DNA of 64,000 bases from Tessaracoccus bendigoensis DSM 12906. GTDB lineage: Bacteria > Actinomycetota > Actinomycetes > Propionibacteriales > Propionibacteriaceae. The stretch lies in contig NZ_FQZG01000006.1 in NCBI RefSeq assembly GCF_900141915.1, positions 46,575 through 110,574 on the forward strand, read 5' to 3'. The notes under the pieces were generated by a model, which searched no databases, was not told the origin of the DNA, and saw only the letters and a program-made list of their open reading frames with translations. Shown piece after piece: positions 62,696 to 64,000 of the stretch; the first letter of the stretch is position 1; the number at the start of each line of letters is the position of its first letter. The position numbers and the translations under genes were made by a program.

Positions 62696-63010
62696 ATGCA
62701 TGAAGAGGTCCGCCCCTCTTGGGCGACTCCCCTCGTGGTGCTTGTCGCGCTATGGGGTCTGGCCCTCATCGTCCTGACGGCCTTTCTGATCGCGATGTCG
62801 CTGATCGGTCAGCCGTTTAGTTCATCGGCGCTCATCGCTAGCGTGGCTGTCGGCTTCGGCGCATTCGTGACGCTATTCCCCGTCCTGCAGTGGCTTCGAA
62901 AGCTGGGCAACCAGCAGCTACGCAACACTGTCTTGCCCGGAGTCATCACGATGGTGGCTGCCGGTGCTTGGCTGATGTACTTACTGCTTCAGCCATCAAC
63001 CGGCTTCTAG
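62696..63010 (+). CDS. small membrane protein
   Basis: A 104-residue protein with three hydrophobic helices (about 12-36, 44-64 and 81-99). No family recognised. It follows the lipoprotein on the same strand after 76 bases. Confidence 0.6.
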   Translation: MHEEVRPSWATPLVVLVALWGLALIVLTAFLIAMSLIGQPFSSSALIASVAVGFGAFVTLFPVLQWLRKLGNQQLRNTVLPGVITMVAAGAWLMYLLLQPSTGF

Positions 63011-63082
63011 CATTGCCCAACCACGACCTGCAGGACAGACTCATGGCGGCATGTGCGCGCGTTTAATAGAGTGCATGTCCGC

Positions 63083-63526
63083 TCAGGGTTCGGAGCGGAG
63101 ATGTTGTTGGAGAACGGTGGCTTCAGCCTCGGCCAAGCCACGGGAGATAATCGCCGCCGCGGCACTGGCTGCCATCGCAGTTGGCGCCAACAGCGCAATC
63201 CACCCGAGACTCCCGAAGGCCCAGAACCCGAGTAGAGGCACGACCGTCCCCGCGATCAAGAATCCAACCGCGAGCCACGAGGGCGGGCCCCTGCGCACAC
63301 TCAAGACGAGCAGGAAGAACCCCGCTATCCCTGCCAACAGCGCAAGCGGCGCATCGAAACGAGCTACGCCGAAAAGAAGTGGGTCGAACCACGAGTGCCT
63401 CGTTACCGTCGGCTCGAGTCCGAGTGCGGGGTCAACGCCCCACCGCAGTTCCATCGTCGGGAGAAGCATCACCACGACGCCCCCTGCCGCGACGATTAGG
63501 GAGGCCATGCCCAGCCAGCGCTTCAT
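63083..63526 (-). CDS. unknown four-helix membrane protein
   Basis: A 147-residue protein with hydrophobic helices at about 6-24, 59-76, 83-101 and 109-128 and a polar loop (LRWGVDPALGLEPTVTRHSW). No family recognised. It converges on the preceding small membrane-protein gene. Confidence 0.6.
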   Translation of the reverse strand: MKRWLGMASLIVAAGGVVVMLLPTMELRWGVDPALGLEPTVTRHSWFDPLLFGVARFDAPLALLAGIAGFFLLVLSVRRGPPSWLAVGFLIAGTVVPLLGFWAFGSLGWIALLAPTAMAASAAAAIISRGLAEAEATVLQQHLRSEP

Positions 63527-63797
63527 CGTAGGATCATCTCAGAACGCCGCACCCACCGGGACGGACCCCGCACTGCATAGAATGGGTATGCGGCAGTTCC
63601 GGACGTCCGTAGATCGGCACGGCTGCGGCAGATCCGCGCTTTTCCAGATTATCCGGCGGGGCTGGATCGCCCCCTGGAGCCTGAATCCGTGGACCGGTGG
63701 GTGGTGGTGCGGCGGGTCGGAGTGTGAGAGTGCCTTCTGAGTAGGGATAATCGGGAGTGTTGACGTCCTGATCTACCGCACACAAAAGGCACTGATA

Positions 63798-64000
63798 GTG
63801 AAGCTACACCATGTTTGGAGCAAGGCCACCCCGATCTTCGATGATGAGAACCTGATCTCGTGTGCTGGGTTGGTGCCGGTGGTGAGTTTGGCGGAGCAAA
63901 CAGGCTTGTCAGAACTGGTTGCCGAGAAGGTACGGTTCAAGACCTGCCGGGTGAAATCGGCCGGGTCGAACCCGGCTGGGAAGGTCGGCTCCATTGTTGC
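63798..64000 (+). CDS. IS1380-like transposase, N-terminal part (cut by window end)
   Basis: From GTG 63798 the frame stays open to the window edge. HHVWSKATPIFDDENLISCA and GLVPVVSLAEQTGLSELVAE are typical of the start of IS1380-family transposases, as is the SNPAGKV segment. The element's left inverted repeat should lie between about 63590 and 63797 but could not be fixed. Confidence 0.75.
   Translation, partial: MKLHHVWSKATPIFDDENLISCAGLVPVVSLAEQTGLSELVAEKVRFKTCRVKSAGSNPAGKVGSIV

Overview
High-GC, actinobacterial DNA. The lineage signs are a mycothiol-type Rv2466c-like nitroreductase, a three-subunit menaquinone-type succinate dehydrogenase, many leaderless starts (a -10 box 6-8 nt before ATG/GTG) and codon use strongly biased to G/C at third positions. 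The overall picture fits Propionibacteriales/Propionibacteriaceae, but that placement is inference from gene content.

Layout. 1-7170 is ordinary chromosome: a DUF885 protein (cut by the window edge), an acyltransferase-domain protein, a lipoprotein peptidase, flavodoxin, a DsbA-like nitroreductase, a sirtuin, a DUF808 membrane protein, and a divergent dinucleotide-binding reductase/MarR pair with two matching operators. 7324-29012 is the centre of the window: a LacI-controlled locus for taking up and breaking down N-glycans or glycopeptides. It holds an Opp-type ABC importer (two permeases, two ATPases, lipoprotein binding protein), a GH18-GH20 fusion, a GH85 endo-glycosidase, a second GH20, an M81 metallopeptidase, a GH29 fucosidase, a LacI repressor, a GH38 alpha-mannosidase and a GH5-like beta-mannosidase. 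None of the glycosidases has a signal peptide, so the sugar is probably imported whole and dismantled in the cytosol: GH85/GH18 cut the chitobiose core, GH29 takes fucose, GH20 takes GlcNAc, GH38 takes alpha-mannose and the GH5 takes the core beta-mannose. Three near-identical CTAAWCCGGWTTAG palindromes lie in the promoters of the importer operon, the GH18-GH20/GH85/GH20 operon and the GH38/GH5 operon, which ties the parts into one regulon.

29150-40678 is again core-like: sdhCAB, an AGCS amino-acid symporter with a double palindrome upstream, an NgoMIV-like restriction-modification pair, a flavin reductase, a serine hydrolase, and an NCS2 permease fused to a UraD-like domain. 40705-64000 is accessory DNA with decayed mobile genes: an IS21 fragment, a type I HsdR C-terminal fragment, a large MobF relaxase-helicase-primase fusion cut by an IS256 remnant, HicAB, an ECF sigma operon, a frameshifted tyrosine recombinase, a YtrA-type GntR/ABC operon, an S41 peptidase, an ATP-grasp-like protein, a PIN-domain pair, and the start of an IS1380-like transposase at the right edge.

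Two cautions. At least six genes carry single-base frameshifts, five of them looking like a base lost from a short G or C run, so some apparent pseudogenes may be sequence errors. The first permease also has an in-frame TAG. No tRNA, rRNA or CRISPR array was seen.
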